Origin: DASPKW01 sp038244055
GTDB taxonomy: Bacteria > Planctomycetota > Phycisphaerae > Tepidisphaerales > Tepidisphaeraceae
Direction: 5' to 3'
NCBI GenBank assembly: GCA_038244055.1
Contig: JBBRTW010000102.1
Span: 1-17,313, forward strand
DNA length: 17,313 nt
Shown here: one piece after another, positions 1-7,868 of the stretch
Layout of the letters: the number at the start of each line of letters is the position of its first letter
How positions within the stretch are numbered: the first letter of the stretch is position 1
Made by a program: the position numbers and the translations under genes
Notes under the pieces: generated by a model
What the model was told of the DNA's origin: nothing
Databases searched by the model: none
What the model saw: the letters and a program-made list of their open reading frames with translations, nothing else

Positions 1-99
1 CTCCGCCGCCCCAGCCCCCCGCGCCAGCCCGATCGCGGCCAGAACCAATGCGATTCCCAACCACCCCCGTGTCTTGAACTTCGGAAACTGCATTCGCAT
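1..99 (-). CDS. N-terminus of an exported protein, cut by window edge
   Basis: The reverse strand opens with ATG at 99 and reads 33 codons to the window edge without a stop. The peptide has a basic start (MRMQFPKFKTRGW), a hydrophobic core (LGIALVLAAIGLA) and small residues ending in GAGAAE, which is a textbook Sec signal peptide. A GGAG at 105-108 (reverse strand) sits 5 nt before the ATG, which supports this start over the second ATG at 93. The function cannot be told because the mature part lies outside the window. The gene is divergent from the oxidoreductase at 511. Confidence 0.72.
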   Translation of the reverse strand, partial: MRMQFPKFKTRGWLGIALVLAAIGLARGAGAAE

Positions 100-385
100 C
101 ACGACTCCGCTCTGCTCGCCCCGCTCATTGCAGCCCGTCATCCTGACGAGCCACGGCCTGTGACAGATGTTACCCGCCTGTCAAAACCCTGTTGATGAGA
201 AAGCCCTCCGTGCGCACGCAACGTCATCCCAGCGCTACCCCTCCAAAACTAGAATCCCATGCCTGAAAAAATTATTTGTCGCGTTCTCACGCCCAAAACC
301 CGGCTCCATCCAATCCCGTGCGCGCCCGACACCACCCAAATGGAACCCCCCCGTAACTACAGAGGCCCCCATTTGAGTTCCCCCC

Positions 386-434
<49 letters not shown>

Positions 435-474
435 CCCAGCTCCCACACCCCAATCGACCCCAAATGTCCTATTT

Positions 475-502
475 TTGAAAATACGACCTCACCCCCTATC
501 AT
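475..502 (+). promoter_or_regulatory. Sigma-70-type promoter, probably leaderless
   Basis: TTGAAA (475-480) and TATCAT (497-502) each match the sigma-70 consensus at five of six positions and are 16 bp apart. The expected transcription start is at about 509-511, that is at or next to the GTG at 511. No SD sequence precedes that GTG. The arrangement therefore suggests a leaderless mRNA and supports 511 as the gene start. This is inferred from sequence only. Confidence 0.55.
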
Positions 503-510
503 CCAATACC

Positions 511-3500
511 GTGACCTCAATCATCGAACCCCACGCTAAAACCGCCCCGTCCCTTCAATTGCCCTTCGACCTCTCCTTCGCGGACCTCTACCACCGCGAT
601 GGACTTCTCAAGCTCGATTCGGCCTTCCTTTCCCAATTGCTCGAGCGCGCCCCCGATCTCCATACGCGCCTGGTCGCCCTCCGCGCATCGCCCCTCTCTC
701 TTCCCGTCAAACAGCGCTCCGAAGTCATCGTCGAGCTCGCCCCCCACCTCGAAGATTTCATCGGCCAGCTCTTCAATATCGGCCCGGAATTGCGGCAATT
801 GCAGGCCCGTCATACCGTCCTCGCCCCTCTTTACTCCGTCAAACGCAAGTTCGTCCAACGCAAGGTCAACACCTTCACCCCCGAGCAGGCCAGCGCCATC
901 GACGGCGTGGCCATCGCGGCCGAGCTCGGCGCGTTTCTCCAGGGGCCGGTCACCGAAGAAAGCTTCGCCGCCCACGTCGAACGCTGGCTCGAAGCGCCGG
1001 CCGACCACCTCCCCCAGCTCCAGCTCGCTTCCCAATACTCCGCCTGGGCCGCCCTCACCCCCGATGGCCGCGCCAAGCACAAGAGCGGCATCCTTTTCAA
1101 GCTCCCCCATAAGCTCGACATGCTCCGCCTGGTCCCCATCGACCAGGCCAACAATAACGGCGCGCTGGAGTTCTCTCTCGATCCCCGGCACTGGCGCAAT
1201 CGCGAGGGCTTCCATCTCACCGACCCCGGCATGGAGCTCATCGGCGCGCTCGATCAGGCCAGCTACTGCATCAAGTGCCACCACCAGGGCAAGGACAGTT
1301 GCTCCACCGGCCTCAAGGAAAAGACCGGCGCGTTCAAGCTCAATGTCTTCGGCGATCCGCTGGCCGGGTGCCCGCTCGAAGAAAAAATCTCCGAGATGAA
1401 CGAGGTCAAAGGCCAGGGCAACCCCATCGGCGCGCTGGCCATCGTCACCATCGACAACCCCATGGCCGCCGCCACCGGCCATCGCATCTGCAACGATTGC
1501 ATGAAATCCTGCATCTACCAGAAGCAGGACCCGGTCGACATCCCCCAGGCCGAGACGCGCACGCTCAAGGACGTCCTCGATCTCCCCTGGGGCTTTGAAA
1601 TCTACAGCCTGCTGACGCGCTGGAACCCGCTCAACTTCGAACGGCCCCTCCCAAAAGCTGACACCGGCCGAAAAGTCCTCATCGTCGGCCTTGGCCCGGC
1701 CGGGTTCACGCTTGCCCATCACCTCATGAACGATGGTCACACCGTCGTTGCCGTGGATGGCCTGAAGATCGAACCCCTGCCCGCCGAAATCTCCGGCGTC
1801 GATCCCTTCGGCCATCGCCACCCCTTTAACCCGCTCCGCAACATCTCCGACATCTACGAGCGCCTCGATCAGCGCATCATGGCCGGCTTCGGCGGGGTGG
1901 CCGAGTACGGCATCACCGTCCGCTGGAACAAGAACTTCCTCAAGGTCATTCGCCTGCTCATCGAGCGCCGCGGCCAGTTTTCCATGTTCGGCGGCGTCCG
2001 CTTCGGCGGCACGCTCACCGTCGATGGCGCATTCGATATGGGCTTCGAACATATCGCCATCTGCACCGGCGCTGGCCGGCCCACCGTCATCCCCATGAAA
2101 AACGGCCTGGCCCGCGGCGTCCGCCAGGCCTCCGATTTTCTCATGGCCCTGCAACTCACCGGCGCCGCCAAGACCGATTCGCTCGCCAATCTCCAGATCC
2201 GCATGCCGATCGTGGTCATCGGCGGCGGGCTGACCGGCATCGACACCGCCACCGAATCGCTCGCCTACTATGTCGTCCAGGTCGAGAAATTCCTGCATCG
2301 CTTCGAGGAACTCGCCAAAACCCGCTCCGATGAATCGATCCGCGCTGGCTGGACCCAGGCCGAGGTGGAGATCGCCGATGAATTTCTGGCCCACGCCCGC
2401 GCCATCCGCGCCGAGCGCGCCCTGGCCGCCAGGGAAGGCCGCGCCCCCCGTCTGATCGATCTGCTCAACCAGTGGGGCGGCGTCACCGTGGCCTACCGCC
2501 GCCGCCTGATCGATGCCCCCAGCTACACGCTCAATCACGAAGAAGTCGCCAAGGCGATGGAAGAAGGCATTCGCTTCGCCGAGTGCCTCGCGCCGCAGGA
2601 AGTGATCGTCGATATCCACGGCGCGGCCGCCGCCCTGCGCCTCGAAAAACAAGTCGTCGATCCAGCCACCGGCAAGGTTACCCCCGGCGGCCAGTCCATC
2701 ACACTGCCCGCCCGCAGTATCCTCGTCGCCGCCGGCACTCAGCCCAATACTGTTTTGGCGCGGGAGGATGAGCATAACGTCAAGATGGATGGCCGTTTTT
2801 TCCAGGCCCTCGATGAAGCCGGCCAGCCCGCCAAGCCCGAGCGCATCTCCAAGCCCGGCGCGGTGCATGTGCTGATGTCCCTGCGCCCCGATGGCCGGGC
2901 GCTGAGCTTTTTCGGCGATCTCCACCCCTCCTTCGCCGGCAATGTCGTCAAGGCGATGGGCAGCGCCAAGCAGGGATACCCCATCGTCTCGCGCGTGCTC
3001 GAACGAGTCGTCCCGGCCGGTCCCCCCGCCGCTGAACTGGTGGCCAAACTCAACGATGAACTCCGCGCCGTCGTCCATGAAGTCATCCGCCTCACCCCTA
3101 ACATCGTCGAAGTCGTCGTCCGCGCCCCCATCGCCGCCCGCGCCTTCAAGCCCGGCCAATTCTACCGTCTCCAGAATTACGAAGTCCTCGCCGCCCGCAC
3201 CGCCGGCACCACGCTGGCCATGGAAGGCCTCGCCCTCACCGGCGCTTCGGTCGATATCGAAAAAGGCCACCTCTCCACCATCGTCCTGGAGATGGGCGGC
3301 TCCTCCGATCTCTGCGCCCTGCTCAAGCCGGGCGAGCCCGTGATCCTCATGGGCCCCACCGGCACACCCACCGAAACGCCCGGCAGCGAGACCGTCCTCC
3401 TCATCGGCGGCGGGCTGGGCAATGCCGTGCTCTTCTCCATCGGCCAGGAACTCCGCGCCCGCGGCTCGCGCGTCATCTACTTCGCCGGGTACAAGAAAAT

Positions 3501-4032
3501 CATCGATCGCTACAAGGTCGAGGAAATCGAAAAAGCCGCCGACGTCGTCACCTGGTGCTGCGATGAAGCGCCCGGCTTCACCCCCGGCCGCGTGCAGGAC
3601 CGCGCCTTCGTCGGCAACATCGTCGAAGCCATGGCCGCCTATGCCCGCGGCGATCTCGACGAAATCCCCATCCCCCTCAGTGCGGCCGACCGCCTCATCG
3701 TCATCGGCTCCGATGGCATGATGCGTGGCGTCCAGCAGGCGCGGCACACGGTTCTCAAGCCCTTCCTCAAGCCCGACCACCACGCCATCGGCTCCATCAA
3801 TTCCCCCATGCAGTGCATGATGAAGGAAATCTGCGCCCAGTGCCTCCAGATGCACAAGGACCCGCTCACCGGAAAGGAAACCGTCGTCTTCTCCTGCGCC
3901 AATCAGGACCAACCCCTCGACCACGTTCAGTTCGACAACCTCCGCACCCGCCTGTCGCAGAACGGCGCCCAGGAAAAACTCACCCGCCTCTGGATCGACC
4001 ACTGCCTCCGCAAACTGGGCATTCGAATCTGA
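511..4032 (+). CDS. Large fusion FAD/NAD(P) iron-sulfur oxidoreductase
   Basis: This protein of about 1173 residues joins three redox modules. After an N-terminal part of about 240 residues that I do not recognise come two cysteine groups, C253/C256/C264/C287 and C327/C330/C334. The second resembles the [4Fe-4S] motif of GltD and dihydropyrimidine dehydrogenase. A GltD-like part follows, with Rossmann motifs GLGPAG (393-398) and GGGLTG (571-576) for FAD and NAD(P)H. From about 850 there is a ferredoxin-reductase-like unit with a flavin-binding part (KPGQFYRLQ) and a nucleotide-binding GGGLGN near 967. C1102, C1108, C1111 and C1129 at the end resemble the [2Fe-2S] site of PyrK. It is probably a cytoplasmic electron-transfer or bifurcation-type enzyme, but its substrates are unknown. 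The GTG at 511 is preferred because upstream in-frame sequence is repeat-derived and a promoter ends here. It appears to be a single-gene unit. Confidence 0.85.
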   Translation: MTSIIEPHAKTAPSLQLPFDLSFADLYHRDGLLKLDSAFLSQLLERAPDLHTRLVALRASPLSLPVKQRSEVIVELAPHLEDFIGQLFNIGPELRQLQARHTVLAPLYSVKRKFVQRKVNTFTPEQASAIDGVAIAAELGAFLQGPVTEESFAAHVERWLEAPADHLPQLQLASQYSAWAALTPDGRAKHKSGILFKLPHKLDMLRLVPIDQANNNGALEFSLDPRHWRNREGFHLTDPGMELIGALDQASYCIKCHHQGKDSCSTGLKEKTGAFKLNVFGDPLAGCPLEEKISEMNEVKGQGNPIGALAIVTIDNPMAAATGHRICNDCMKSCIYQKQDPVDIPQAETRTLKDVLDLPWGFEIYSLLTRWNPLNFERPLPKADTGRKVLIVGLGPAGFTLAHHLMNDGHTVVAVDGLKIEPLPAEISGVDPFGHRHPFNPLRNISDIYERLDQRIMAGFGGVAEYGITVRWNKNFLKVIRLLIERRGQFSMFGGVRFGGTLTVDGAFDMGFEHIAICTGAGRPTVIPMKNGLARGVRQASDFLMALQLTGAAKTDSLANLQIRMPIVVIGGGLTGIDTATESLAYYVVQVEKFLHRFEELAKTRSDESIRAGWTQAEVEIADEFLAHARAIRAERALAAREGRAPRLIDLLNQWGGVTVAYRRRLIDAPSYTLNHEEVAKAMEEGIRFAECLAPQEVIVDIHGAAAALRLEKQVVDPATGKVTPGGQSITLPARSILVAAGTQPNTVLAREDEHNVKMDGRFFQALDEAGQPAKPERISKPGAVHVLMSLRPDGRALSFFGDLHPSFAGNVVKAMGSAKQGYPIVSRVLERVVPAGPPAAELVAKLNDELRAVVHEVIRLTPNIVEVVVRAPIAARAFKPGQFYRLQNYEVLAARTAGTTLAMEGLALTGASVDIEKGHLSTIVLEMGGSSDLCALLKPGEPVILMGPTGTPTETPGSETVLLIGGGLGNAVLFSIGQELRARGSRVIYFAGYKKIIDRYKVEEIEKAADVVTWCCDEAPGFTPGRVQDRAFVGNIVEAMAAYARGDLDEIPIPLSAADRLIVIGSDGMMRGVQQARHTVLKPFLKPDHHAIGSINSPMQCMMKEICAQCLQMHKDPLTGKETVVFSCANQDQPLDHVQFDNLRTRLSQNGAQEKLTRLWIDHCLRKLGIRI

Positions 4033-4121
4033 CCACGTTTTTCAAATACCATGCTCTTCGTGCCAAGTTTTTCGGGTGCCCTGTTTTTCGCGCCAAGTTT
4101 TTCGGGTGCCATGCCCTGGCG
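4032..4121. repeat. Three tandem 30-bp repeat units
   Basis: Units at 4032-4061, 4062-4091 and 4092-4121 follow each other directly after the oxidoreductase stop codon. Units 2 and 3 share an exact 19-bp stretch (4062-4080 and 4092-4110), and their last 11 bases differ more. Unit 1 is a diverged copy that keeps the central GTTTTTC and the CC..TG pattern. There are no spacers, so this is not a CRISPR. It is probably a local duplication in the 3' region, and no function is evident. Confidence 0.8.
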
Positions 4122-4440
4122 AGCCGCCAAATCGGTCCCTTCCGCCGCGCAACACCATCGGCTCGACTGGGCATGCCCCACACACGCGACTACCGAACGC
4201 TGAATCCCGCCTTCTGACGCCTCTCCACCCCCATCATTATCGGCCCCGCAACCCACTTCCCCTCCCCCCCAGCCCTCCCGATTTGCCATCCCTCAGTGCA
4301 AATCGTACATCATTCTCAGCCAGTTCATCGTGTGGAAGGCGAGCCGCGGTCCGTAACGGTCGATAGCAATTTCAGGCCCGTCCCGCTTCGTCTCCACATC
4401 CGCCAACATTCTGGCGGCCGGGAGCACAAGCCAGGCCGGC
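4122..4440. other. Intergenic, pyrimidine-rich
   Basis: Between the 30-bp repeat and the pilin gene there are about 300 bp without a convincing gene. The part from about 4216 to 4280 is strongly pyrimidine-rich on this strand. A small hairpin (6-bp stem CCGCCA/TGGCGG, 4400-4417, 6-nt loop) lies 40 bp before the pilin start and could be part of its leader. A 38-codon reverse frame (4293-4409) is open but has no SD. Confidence 0.5.
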
Positions 4441-4457
4441 CTTTCGGAGGATGAATC

Positions 4458-4961
4458 ATGTCCATCGCCCCCCGCCTCGCCCCCCGCCTCGCCGGCCGCC
4501 AACAACGCCGCGCCTTCACGCTCGTGGAAATTCTCATCGTCGTGATCATCCTCGGCATCCTCGCCTCCATCGTCATCCCTCAATTCACTAACGCCAGCAC
4601 CGATGCCCGCCGCAACAGCCTCTCCAGCAGCCTGCACGCCCTGCGCAGCCAGCTCGAGCTCTACATGCTCCAGCATGGCGACGCCGCCCCCGCCATCACC
4701 GGTTCCGACTGGACCGCCCTCACGCAGACCAGCACATTCAACAGCAGCAACTGCGGTCCCTACCTGACCCTGCCCCCGCTGAACCCGCTCAATAACTTCT
4801 CGGATGTCGTGGTCGTCTCGTCCGACCCGGTCGGCGGCGATGCCGTCGCCGGTTCCAAAATCGGCTTCGTCTACAATTCCAGCAACGGAAAAATGTGGGC
4901 CACGAACTCCAAGGGAAACAAGGTTTATAACGAAGTGAACCCAGGCGATCCCGCCAACTGA
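4458..4961 (+). CDS. Type IV pilin-like / GspG-like pseudopilin
   Basis: This 167-residue protein carries a class III prepilin signal. A basic 19-residue leader ends in RRA, followed by mature FTLVEILIVVIILGILASIV, with the required Glu at mature position +5 (E24) and a hydrophobic helix. Such proteins are cleaved by a prepilin peptidase (PilD) and assemble into type IV pili or type II secretion pseudopili. The remainder has the short variable C-terminal domain usual for planctomycete pseudopilins. Residue -1 is Ala rather than the usual Gly. The leader contains a small internal duplication (APRL twice). GGAGG at 4446-4450 lies 7 nt before the ATG and fixes the start. No assembly genes are nearby, so the machinery must be encoded elsewhere. 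The exact substrate class cannot be decided. Confidence 0.88.
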   Translation: MSIAPRLAPRLAGRQQRRAFTLVEILIVVIILGILASIVIPQFTNASTDARRNSLSSSLHALRSQLELYMLQHGDAAPAITGSDWTALTQTSTFNSSNCGPYLTLPPLNPLNNFSDVVVVSSDPVGGDAVAGSKIGFVYNSSNGKMWATNSKGNKVYNEVNPGDPAN

Positions 4962-5092
4962 TTGCTTCAGGCCGCACATCACGAAACAATCCATCGGGGG
5001 CGCACCTCAGCACATTCCCATTGCAACTCTTGCCCATCGGGCGCGTCCTACTGACAATGGGAGGCGGTCCCGGCCGGTCCTGGTTCGGATGC

Positions 5093-5097
5093 GGAGG
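5093..5097 (+). promoter_or_regulatory. SD sequence fixing the start at 5102
   Basis: GGAGG lies 4 nt before the ATG at 5102. The frame is open upstream to 5021, but the extra 27 residues do not look like a protein start, and a signal peptide begins exactly at 5102. Confidence 0.75.
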
Positions 5098-5101
5098 CTC
5101 G

Positions 5102-6613
5102 ATGCAACGTGCGGCGATTCATGCGATTGGCGTCCTCCTTCTGGCGGCTTGGGCATCCGCGCCCGCCGCCCGTGCGGCCGAGCCTCAGCCCGCAAGCGTC
5201 AACGCTTTCGCTGAAAAGGTGACTCAACTGCAATCCGCTAGTGGGGATGAACTGGCGAAACTCAAAGCCGATCTGATCGCCGGAGGCATGGCCGCCCATG
5301 CCGCATTGAAAGAAGGGCCCGATGCCACCGCCGCGATCCGCCAGGAGCTTCGCAAGGCCATCCGCGCCAAGCGAGACTCGGTTGCCCGCGGCAAAGGCCT
5401 GCTCGTCCACGAATGGGGCGCGATCGCCTATCAACAGGGTTTTGACGAGGGGCGGCTGGATCTTCGCGAGGACACTTCCGATCTCCCGGAGTTCGCGCAG
5501 GTCTGGCAGAAGCTGGCTAAGGAGAAGCCGGCCGACAACCCAGATGGTCCGGGGATCAACATCGCCCCCGGCCTGCCCGGCGGCGTGCGCATCGACATCA
5601 TCAAAAAGCCGATCGTTTATTTCTACAGCGACACGCCCGAAACGGTCACCTTCACGGTTGCCTGCCCGCGCGGCTTGCTGACGACCTGGTGGCCCAAGGC
5701 GTCGAAGATCACCCCTGAGCCGGGGACCGTCGATCCCAAGGCGGCGCTGTCGGCCGGCTCGATGCTGCAATGGCGGAACTTCGATCTCCAGCCCGGCGCG
5801 CCGGAACTGCCGCCCGTGCCCGATGCCGCCTGGTGGTGGCCGATCTGCCGGGATACCGATTCGACGCCCATCAATGTCAACGGCACGATCGAGAAGTTCA
5901 TTTTCTACCGCGGCGCGCTGGCCGATGCCGCGCCGGCATTGACGGTCGAAGGTGGTGCGGGTCAGAAGTACACGCTGAGCAATGCCCTCAAGAAAGAGGC
6001 GATCCGGCATGTGCTGGCGGTCGCGGTCAGCGGCGGAAAAGTGTCGGCGCATTACATCGCATCCATCGAGCCCGGGCAGAAGATTTCGCTGGACATGACG
6101 GCCATCGCCAAGCCATCCACACCCGCCGATCTGCGCGAGCGGATGGCCGATCTGCTGGAAGAAGAAGGTCTATTCCCCAAAGAGGCCGCCGGGATGTCGA
6201 AGATCTGGCGGAAGGAATGGTTCGAAACCGATGGCGTGCGCATCATCTATTTCAACCCGCGCGGGGCGACCGCTTCATTACTGCCAATCAGCATCGATCC
6301 CAAACCAGCGCAAACCGTGCGCACCCTGCTGGTGGCGATCCAATGCATCAAGGAATCGCGCGAGAATATCGTATTGAAGCTGATTGAAACCTTGGGCGAT
6401 GGCTCCTTCGCCCAGCGCGAGGATGCGCAGAAGCAGCTCATTCAACTCGGCAAACTCTCCGAGAAACCCCTGCGCGAAGCCCTCAAAAAGGCGGAAGATG
6501 AAGAAGTGCGCAACCGCATTCACGCGATTCTCCAGAAGATCGACCCCGTCTCCAAAGCCGCCGATGCGAGCGATGCGCCGCCCCCGCCGGGGGATGATGA
6601 TTTGAATAAGTAG
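5102..6613 (+). CDS. Exported protein with HEWG motif and HEAT-like tail
   Basis: The 503-residue product starts with a Sec signal peptide (MQRAAIHAIGVLLLAAWASA, then PAARAAE). It next has a helical, charged stretch (about 35-95) and then LLVHEWGAIAYQQ, with H103-E104-W105-G106. That HEWG signature recurs in uncharacterised secreted proteins of planctomycetes and acidobacteria, as far as I recall, but has no assigned activity. The central part is beta-rich. The C-terminus (about 425-485) carries the HEAT-like pattern LIETLGDGSFAQREDAQKQL..LG..., then a PLREALKKAEDEEVRNRI helix, a type of module common in planctomycete proteins. It is probably periplasmic. It is followed 26 bp later by the EEP gene, so the two may be co-transcribed. 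The function is unknown. Confidence 0.8.
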   Translation: MQRAAIHAIGVLLLAAWASAPAARAAEPQPASVNAFAEKVTQLQSASGDELAKLKADLIAGGMAAHAALKEGPDATAAIRQELRKAIRAKRDSVARGKGLLVHEWGAIAYQQGFDEGRLDLREDTSDLPEFAQVWQKLAKEKPADNPDGPGINIAPGLPGGVRIDIIKKPIVYFYSDTPETVTFTVACPRGLLTTWWPKASKITPEPGTVDPKAALSAGSMLQWRNFDLQPGAPELPPVPDAAWWWPICRDTDSTPINVNGTIEKFIFYRGALADAAPALTVEGGAGQKYTLSNALKKEAIRHVLAVAVSGGKVSAHYIASIEPGQKISLDMTAIAKPSTPADLRERMADLLEEEGLFPKEAAGMSKIWRKEWFETDGVRIIYFNPRGATASLLPISIDPKPAQTVRTLLVAIQCIKESRENIVLKLIETLGDGSFAQREDAQKQLIQLGKLSEKPLREALKKAEDEEVRNRIHAILQKIDPVSKAADASDAPPPPGDDDLNK

Positions 6614-6639
6614 GGCCCGGGGGGGCGTTTCAAAGCAAG

Positions 6640-7497
6640 ATGAACAAACCCATGTCGATGTGGAGTCCATCAAAACTCGGGCGATGGCGGCGCTGGTTCT
6701 CGCGGCCAGCGATCATCGCCACCCTCCTCGGCATGTACGCGATCACCCATAGCTGCGCCCGCCTCCGCGCCCCCGAAGCAGTTCCCAACCCGTGTCTCAA
6801 GGTGATGACCTTCAACCTCGATGTCGATGCGGCGGACCTCGAATCCGCCCTGCGCACGATCGAGCAGGCCGACCCCGATGTCGTCTGCGTTCAGGAAGCC
6901 AGCCAGCGCTGGGAGCAGGCCCTCCGCCAGCGCCTCGGCTGGCGCTACCGCGGCATGGCCTTCATCCGCCCGGCCGACAACCAATACGGCGGCGCTGGAA
7001 TCCTCTCGCGCTTCGCGATCCACGACCACCGCGAAATTCCCAAAGCCCCCGGCGGATGGTTCCCAAGCCAGATCGCCACCATCGACAGCCCGCTTGGCCC
7101 CGTGCAGATCCTAAATTTCCATCTCCGCCCCCCGGCCACCGACAGCGGCAATAAAGTGATCGGCGTCATCAGCGCGCGCTGGCCGCGCAAGCGTGAGATA
7201 AGGCAGATTCTGACCGAGCTCAAACCCGACCTGCCGGCCATCGCGATGGGCGACTTCAACGAAGGCGATGATGGATCGGCCGTCGAAATCGTCCGCGAGA
7301 GGAAATTCACCGATTGCCTGTCGCAATTCGACCGCCACACCCAAACCTGGCGCCTGCAGACCGGCCTGATCCGCCTGGCCGAACGCGCCGACCACATCCT
7401 CCATTCCCCCGAATTACACTGCACCGAAGCAAAGGTGCTGCCCGAGACGTCATCGGACCACGATCCGGTCATGGCGGTGATTGGGCTGAGGCGCTGA
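6640..7497 (+). CDS. Endonuclease/exonuclease/phosphatase (EEP) family protein
   Basis: The 285-residue protein shows the EEP fold motifs in order: MTFNLD with N59, PDVVCVQEA with the metal-binding E86, NFHL with H161, GDFNE with D205 and N207, ADHIL near 255, and SSDHDPV with D273 and the catalytic H274. Family members hydrolyse phosphodiester or phosphomonoester bonds in DNA, inositol phosphates or sphingomyelin, using a divalent metal. The substrate here cannot be read from the sequence. A hydrophobic segment after a basic patch (residues about 24-38) suggests a membrane anchor or export signal, so it probably acts outside the cytoplasm. There is no clear SD. ATG 6640 is used, but ATG 6652 is possible. 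It lies 26 bp after the HEWG gene. Confidence 0.88.
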   Translation: MNKPMSMWSPSKLGRWRRWFSRPAIIATLLGMYAITHSCARLRAPEAVPNPCLKVMTFNLDVDAADLESALRTIEQADPDVVCVQEASQRWEQALRQRLGWRYRGMAFIRPADNQYGGAGILSRFAIHDHREIPKAPGGWFPSQIATIDSPLGPVQILNFHLRPPATDSGNKVIGVISARWPRKREIRQILTELKPDLPAIAMGDFNEGDDGSAVEIVRERKFTDCLSQFDRHTQTWRLQTGLIRLAERADHILHSPELHCTEAKVLPETSSDHDPVMAVIGLRR

Positions 7498-7547
7498 ATG
7501 TGGGATCGGCAGCGGCGGGATTGCACGATTTGCTGGAATCCCCGCCC

Positions 7548-7575
7548 TTGAAAACCGGCCCCGCGCGCGTATCCT
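7548..7575 (+). promoter_or_regulatory. Promoter of the tRNA-Phe gene
   Basis: TTGAAA (7548-7553) and TATCCT (7570-7575) are 16 bp apart, the same -35 and spacing as the promoter at 475. Transcription would start near 7582, a few bases before the mature tRNA end. The -10 matches four of six consensus bases. Confidence 0.5.
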
Positions 7576-7590
7576 ATGTGGCTCGCGATC

Positions 7591-7663
7591 GGGCAGATAG
7601 CTCAGCTGGTAGAGCAATGGACTGAAAATCCATGTGTCGCCGGTTCGATCCCGGCTCTGCCCA
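7591..7663 (+). tRNA. tRNA-Phe (GAA)
   Basis: A full cloverleaf folds without mismatch. The acceptor stem GGGCAGA (7591-7597) pairs with TCTGCCC (7656-7662). The D stem is GCTC/GAGC. The anticodon stem is ATGGA/TCCAT with loop CTGAAAA, giving anticodon GAA at 7624-7626. The T stem is GCCGG/CCGGC with loop TTCGATC. The discriminator base is A7663. CCA is not encoded, so it must be added after transcription. Confidence 0.97.
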
Positions 7664-7669
7664 CTTTTT

Positions 7670-7698
7670 CACAAGCCCCGGTTTGGCCGGGGCTTGTG
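7670..7698 (+). terminator. Rho-independent terminator of tRNA-Phe
   Basis: A perfect 12-bp stem (7670-7681 with 7687-7698, arm CACAAGCCCCGG) closes a 5-nt loop and begins 6 bp after the tRNA. The downstream sequence CTGTTTTGTC is only moderately T-rich. Confidence 0.75.
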
Positions 7699-7712
7699 CT
7701 GTTTTGTCATGT

Positions 7713-7868
7713 CTGGCCGAGGGCAAGAGCGACAAGGGCGAGGGGACGGCGCAGTGGACGGGCAGTGTCAACGGGCCGCGCCTGATCGCATCGGTAACTT
7801 GGACCAAGGCAGATGGGAGCATCCTGCGTTTCGCCAGTGAGGGGAAGAAAGAAGCGAAGAAGCCGTAG
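7713..7868 (+). pseudogene. Stranded C-terminal fragment of a planctomycete protein
   Basis: About 52 codons up to TAG at 7866-7868 read as a credible protein end, with GTAQWTGSVNGPRL, SVTWTKADGSILRFASEG and a lysine-rich tail. The pattern of a beta-strand followed by TWTKADG and a further strand resembles the C-termini of small planctomycete beta-rich proteins, from memory. There is no start codon with an SD in this frame. Upstream the frame runs into the tRNA and its terminator, so the fragment cannot be expressed as a normal gene. It may be the tail of a gene lost by deletion, or carried in beside the tRNA. The assignment is tentative. Confidence 0.45.

Noticed and set aside
517..4002. Uninterrupted reverse-strand reading frame of 1161 codons opposite the oxidoreductase
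   Set aside because: Its residues are dominated by Gly, Asp, Glu and Ala without domain motifs, as expected for the antisense of a GC-rich gene with strong codon bias. The forward frame has clear Rossmann and cysteine motifs.
4032..4121. CRISPR-like array
   Set aside because: Units are directly adjacent with no unique spacers, and no cas gene is present. The heptamer array at 386-434 fails for the same reason.
4293..4409. 38-codon reverse frame upstream of the pilin, ending NWLRMMYDLH
   Set aside because: The composition is fairly protein-like, but there is no SD, promoter or recognised family. It could be a remnant, and evidence is too weak to list it as a gene.
5021..5101. Longer N-terminus of the HEWG protein from TTG 5021
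   Set aside because: A good SD and a complete signal peptide start at 5102. The extension would bury the signal peptide.
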